Part shown: positions 30,845 to 33,423 of the stretch, piece after piece
Numbering within the stretch: the stretch's first letter is position 1
Layout of the letters: the number at the start of each line of letters is the position of its first letter
Origin: Gammaproteobacteria bacterium
Lineage (GTDB): Bacteria; Pseudomonadota; Gammaproteobacteria; JAJDOJ01
Direction: 5' to 3'
DNA length: 33,423 nucleotides
Assembly (NCBI GenBank): GCA_022340215.1
Contig: JAJDOJ010000150.1
Location: 1-33,423 of the forward strand
Position numbers and translations under genes: made by a program
The notes under the pieces: generated by a model
Seen by the model: only the letters and a program-made list of their open reading frames with translations
What the model was told of the DNA's origin: nothing
The model's database searches: none

Positions 30845-31324
30845 ATGCTGCCGCGTCTGCTCCGTCCGGCCCTCCTCGGACTGGCCATGTCGATGCCGGC
30901 CCACGCCTCCACACTCGCGGATTTCGACTTTACCGGCAACGTGAGCGAGGCGCATTACAAGGAGGTGATCTCCGAACTGCGCTGCCTGGTCTGTCAGAAC
31001 GAGTCACTGGCAAGCTCCCAGGCCGAGCTCGCCCAGGATCTACGCGAGGAGGTCTACAAAATGATGGACGCCGGCAAGACGGACGACGAGATTGTCGAAT
31101 TTCTTGTCGCGCGCTACGGCGACTTCGTCCTTTACGATCCCCCGCTCAAACCCTCCACGTGGCTGCTGTGGTTCGGCCCCTTCGTCCTGGCCGCACTGGC
31201 ACTGCTCGTCATGGGATACACCGTCCGCAAGCGAAGCCGCGGTGTAGAACAGGGCCTGACCGCCGCCGAGCGGGAGCGGGTCGCCTCGTTACTGGGCGAA
31301 GAGACCGAAAACAGGAAAAGCTGA
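30845..31324 (+). CDS. ccmH: CcmH, apocytochrome thiol oxidoreductase
   Basis: A 159-aa protein with a signal sequence (about residues 1-21) and the LRCLVCQNESLASSQA motif (C47, C50). A C-terminal membrane helix (about 103-123, LLWFGPFVLAALALLVM) is followed by a basic tail. This is the short CcmH of organisms with a separate CcmI. The stop overlaps the ccmI start by one base. Confidence 0.94.
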   Translation: MLPRLLRPALLGLAMSMPAHASTLADFDFTGNVSEAHYKEVISELRCLVCQNESLASSQAELAQDLREEVYKMMDAGKTDDEIVEFLVARYGDFVLYDPPLKPSTWLLWFGPFVLAALALLVMGYTVRKRSRGVEQGLTAAERERVASLLGEETENRKS

Positions 31325-32589
31325 TGCTGTTGTTCTGGATTCTGGCCGCCGCGATGGTGGGCCTTGCGCTCGTATTCGTCCTCCCGCCCCTGCTGACCCG
31401 TCGCGACGCGACGGATCCGATCGATCAGGATTCCATGAACGTCGCAGTCGTGCGGCAGCAACTCGCGGAGCTGAAGGCCGATCTCGGCAACGGCAAGCTC
31501 TCGCCGGAAGACTACGAGGCCGCGCGCACCGATCTCGAGAAGGAACTCCTCAACGACGTCGACGAGAGCGCGGTGCGTCACAGCGGTACCCGCACTCGAG
31601 GGCAATGGGCCGCACTGCTTGTCGCGGTACTGATCCCGGCGACGGCGATCCCGCTCTACGGGTATCTCGGTGCCGGCGACCTCATCCCGGCGCTGCAGTC
31701 CGCCGCGAGCGGGACGGCTCAGCCCCCTCCCGGCGGCGAGCGGTTACCGTCCGTTGACGAGATGGTGGCGAGCCTGGAGGCACGAGTAGAGGCGGAGCCG
31801 GAAAATCTCGACGGCTGGCGGCTGCTGGGTCGCAGCTACATGGTACTGAGCCGTTACCAAGACGCGACTCGGGCGTTCGAGCGCGCCAACACGTTGACCG
31901 GCGGGCGCGATGCCTCACTGCTCGCCTCCTACGCAGAGGCGATGTCGCTCGCGCAGGAGGGCCGCCTGGCGGGCAAGCCCGCCGAGCTGGTTACCGCCGC
32001 GCTGGCGGTGGATCCCGAAAATCCCAAAGCGCTGTGGCTCGACGGCTATGTACAGTTTCAACGCGGTGACTACGCCCAGGCGATCTCCCGCTGGGGTAAG
32101 GTCGCACAGATGGTGCCTGCGGGCGGGAACCAGGCGGCCAGTATCCTCGAGGCGATCCAGCTGGCTCATGAGAAGATGGGCGGACCTGCCGCTACGCCAG
32201 TAACGAACACGGCCGGAGCGACTGAATCCCCCGAAACCGGCGGCGCTGTCATCCGTACACGGGTCTCTCTCGGCGACCAAGTGCGTGATCAGGCCTCACC
32301 TGAAGACACCGTCTTCATCCTGGCGCGCGCCATCAACGGACCGCGCATGCCGCTGGCCATCGTCCGCAAGAACGTCTCCGACCTCCCGGCCACCGTCCAG
32401 CTCGACGATTCCACCGCAATGAGTCCCGCCACGGCGCTATCGGGATTCGAAGAGGTCGCGATCGAGGCCAGAGTGTCCAAATCCGGACAGGCGATGTCCC
32501 GCAGCGGTGACCTCTCCGGCCGTGTCGCACCGATCTCCCCCGGCACCGACGCCGTCGTGGAACTCACCATCGATACGGTCGTCCCCTGA
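31324..32589 (+). CDS. ccmI: CcmI, apocytochrome c chaperone with TPR domain
   Basis: A 421-aa protein. Two membrane helices (about 1-21 and 94-114) flank a cytoplasmic loop with helical sequence. The periplasmic part then has TPR-like repeats (DGWRLLGRSYMVLSRYQDAT; KALWLDGYVQFQRGDYAQAI) and a C-terminal beta-rich domain. I set the start at 31324 by its overlap with ccmH; the open frame upstream is a shadow. It binds apocytochrome tails for the CcmFH lyase. It is the last ccm gene and converges on the DUF4202 gene 37 bp away. Confidence 0.92.
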   Translation: MLLFWILAAAMVGLALVFVLPPLLTRRDATDPIDQDSMNVAVVRQQLAELKADLGNGKLSPEDYEAARTDLEKELLNDVDESAVRHSGTRTRGQWAALLVAVLIPATAIPLYGYLGAGDLIPALQSAASGTAQPPPGGERLPSVDEMVASLEARVEAEPENLDGWRLLGRSYMVLSRYQDATRAFERANTLTGGRDASLLASYAEAMSLAQEGRLAGKPAELVTAALAVDPENPKALWLDGYVQFQRGDYAQAISRWGKVAQMVPAGGNQAASILEAIQLAHEKMGGPAATPVTNTAGATESPETGGAVIRTRVSLGDQVRDQASPEDTVFILARAINGPRMPLAIVRKNVSDLPATVQLDDSTAMSPATALSGFEEVAIEARVSKSGQAMSRSGDLSGRVAPISPGTDAVVELTIDTVVP

Positions 32590-32626
32590 ACCGATCCGGG
32601 GCAGGAGATCTGGCGACCAGGCATTC

Positions 32627-33235
32627 CTACGCCACGGCTTTCCGAATCAGTGGCACCAATGGTTCAGGTAGCTTGAGACTGCCGGACAGGGCAAACGCAT
32701 GCCCGCGATCGGTCATCTTCTTCCAGGTCTTGGATATGATATCGAGCCACTTTTCTTCGCTGTACTCAGGGTGCTTGTCCGCAAATTCCTGCATGTAATG
32801 CTCGATGAATACCAGGGCACTGATATCTTCGACCAGCCGCGTGTCCGGGTTCGATGAAATATTTCGCTTGGCCACAGCATTGTTCACACGGTCGATGACA
32901 TCCTTACCATAGCCCGCCTGCTCCAGCAGTTGGCACGCAGTATTTGCATGAAACTTGTACAGGTCCTTGCGCCATTTCAGGTAACCGATACGGTCCATCG
33001 GATATGCATCGCGCGGGGATTTCCAGCGTTGAATATGCTGCGCGCGAATCGCCAGCTTCATGGCCTCATCGGTCTCCGGTGCAAACCGCTCCAGCATGTC
33101 GGTCATACGATAGGAATACAGCAGTTCTTTCGGCCATTCCTTGCCGTCGGCAGACTCCATATTGGGGTCTTCGCTATTCGCCGCATCAATCAGTTCAGTC
33201 GCCTTCTCGAAAATCGTCTGTTGAGACATATCCAT
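32627..33235 (-). CDS. DUF4202 family protein
   Basis: A 202-aa soluble protein, MDMSQQTIFEKATELIDAAN, that I recognise as the DUF4202 family; the length is normal. Segments YRMTDMLERFAPETDEAMKLAIRAQHIQRW and YLKWRKDLYKFHA are rich in His and charged residues that could form an HD-domain-like metal site (inference). Function is unknown to me. AGGA lies nine nt before the ATG at 33235. A MITE-like element begins only 30 bp upstream of the start codon, so its promoter must lie in or beyond that element. The frame continues upstream into the element, but that part is not homologous. Confidence 0.8.
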   Translation of the reverse strand: MDMSQQTIFEKATELIDAANSEDPNMESADGKEWPKELLYSYRMTDMLERFAPETDEAMKLAIRAQHIQRWKSPRDAYPMDRIGYLKWRKDLYKFHANTACQLLEQAGYGKDVIDRVNNAVAKRNISSNPDTRLVEDISALVFIEHYMQEFADKHPEYSEEKWLDIISKTWKKMTDRGHAFALSGSLKLPEPLVPLIRKAVA

Positions 33236-33265
33236 ACCCGATGTTCCTGTGCCTCTGAAAGTTAA

Positions 33266-33422
33266 GGCGATTTCTGTCAAATGACATACCATCCTGCTTG
33301 TCTTTTCGTCCGTCCTCTGTGTTGCGACAACAGTGACATCGTTCGACGATGCGCCTGTTGTCGCGCCTTGATAACGAACGAAAATCCGGCGCAATCCGGT
33401 ATGTCATTTTCCGGCAATCGCC
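33266..33422. mobile_element. 157-bp MITE-like palindromic element, copy 2
   Basis: Same length and orientation as 3464-3620, with 9 base differences. The ends GGCGATT/AATCGCC and the inner block AAATGACATACC are perfectly repeated. The central hairpin is GCGACAACAG with CTGTTGTCGC, then CATCGT with ACGATG around a TCG loop. Relative to copy 1, one stem pair has changed on both sides (A-T to C-G). TAA precedes the left end; the window stops one base (T) after the right end, compatible with a TAA duplication. A TTGACA (-35 consensus) at 33275-33280 on the minus strand points toward the DUF4202 gene, but no -10 sits at the right distance. Confidence 0.85.
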
Positions 33423-33423
33423 T

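Noticed and set aside
31159-31323. N-terminal extension of ccmI
   Set aside because: It overlaps ccmH out of frame. The CcmI membrane anchor starts at 31324, overlapping the ccmH stop.
33195-33407. Conserved ORF inside both MITE-like elements (product with DNRRIVxxCxCCRNTEDGRKDK)
   Set aside because: Similarity between the two translations follows from DNA identity of the repeats. The frames run into unrelated flanks, and the base changes preserve hairpins rather than codons.

Overview
This window most likely comes from the chromosome of a GC-rich sulfur-oxidising gammaproteobacterium. The strongest evidence is a complete reverse-acting dissimilatory sulfite reductase (rDsr) cluster on the minus strand between about 19.2 and 6.3 kb, in the order dsrA-B-E-F-H-C-M-K-L-J-O-P-N-R. 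This is the gene order known from purple sulfur bacteria such as Allochromatium vinosum. The presence of dsrEFH and dsrL points to the oxidative direction rather than sulfate reduction. No rRNA, tRNA or CRISPR array was seen.

Layout. Positions 1-410 hold the 5' part of an IS4-type transposase cut by the window edge. Positions 553-3370 hold metabolic or unassigned genes: a GFA-family protein, a PLP-dependent threonine/serine dehydratase, a small unassigned protein and a PiuC-type Fe(II)/2-oxoglutarate hydroxylase. A 157-bp palindromic non-coding element (MITE-like, copy 1) follows at 3464-3620 and abuts a truncated rhodanese gene. A NarX/NarL-like two-component pair (3926-6239) lies directly downstream of dsrR, where A. 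vinosum has dsrS. Then come the dsr genes, read from high to low coordinate.

A 352-bp divergent control region (19241-19592) separates dsrA from a rightward gene set: a TauD-like dioxygenase, a 64-aa protein, an apparently orphan Cas6/Cmx6-like RAMP protein, a DsrC paralogue that has lost both redox cysteines, and a 66-aa protein. A bidirectional terminator closes this set. On the minus strand there follow an HTH-less S24 (LexA C-terminal-like) protein whose catalytic Lys position is Arg, an Atm1/ABCB7-like ABC exporter, and a membrane-anchored, methionine-cored coiled-coil protein. A complete cytochrome c maturation operon ccmABCDEFGHI runs rightward from 25417 to 32589. The window closes with a DUF4202 gene and a second copy of the 157-bp element, in direct orientation 29.8 kb from the first.

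How it works together. DsrEFH and DsrC relay persulfide sulfur to DsrAB, assisted by DsrL. DsrMKJOP exchanges electrons between DsrC trisulfide and the membrane or periplasm. DsrN makes the amidated sirohaem, and DsrR is an A-type-like accessory factor. The ccm operon supplies covalent haem c for DsrJ and other cytochromes. The most unusual part is the 19.6-22.3 kb set, which puts a Cas6-type RNA-binding/processing fold beside a redox-dead DsrC homologue and divergent from the dsr operon. I read this as a candidate RNA-level or sensory regulator of sulfur oxidation; that reading is inference.
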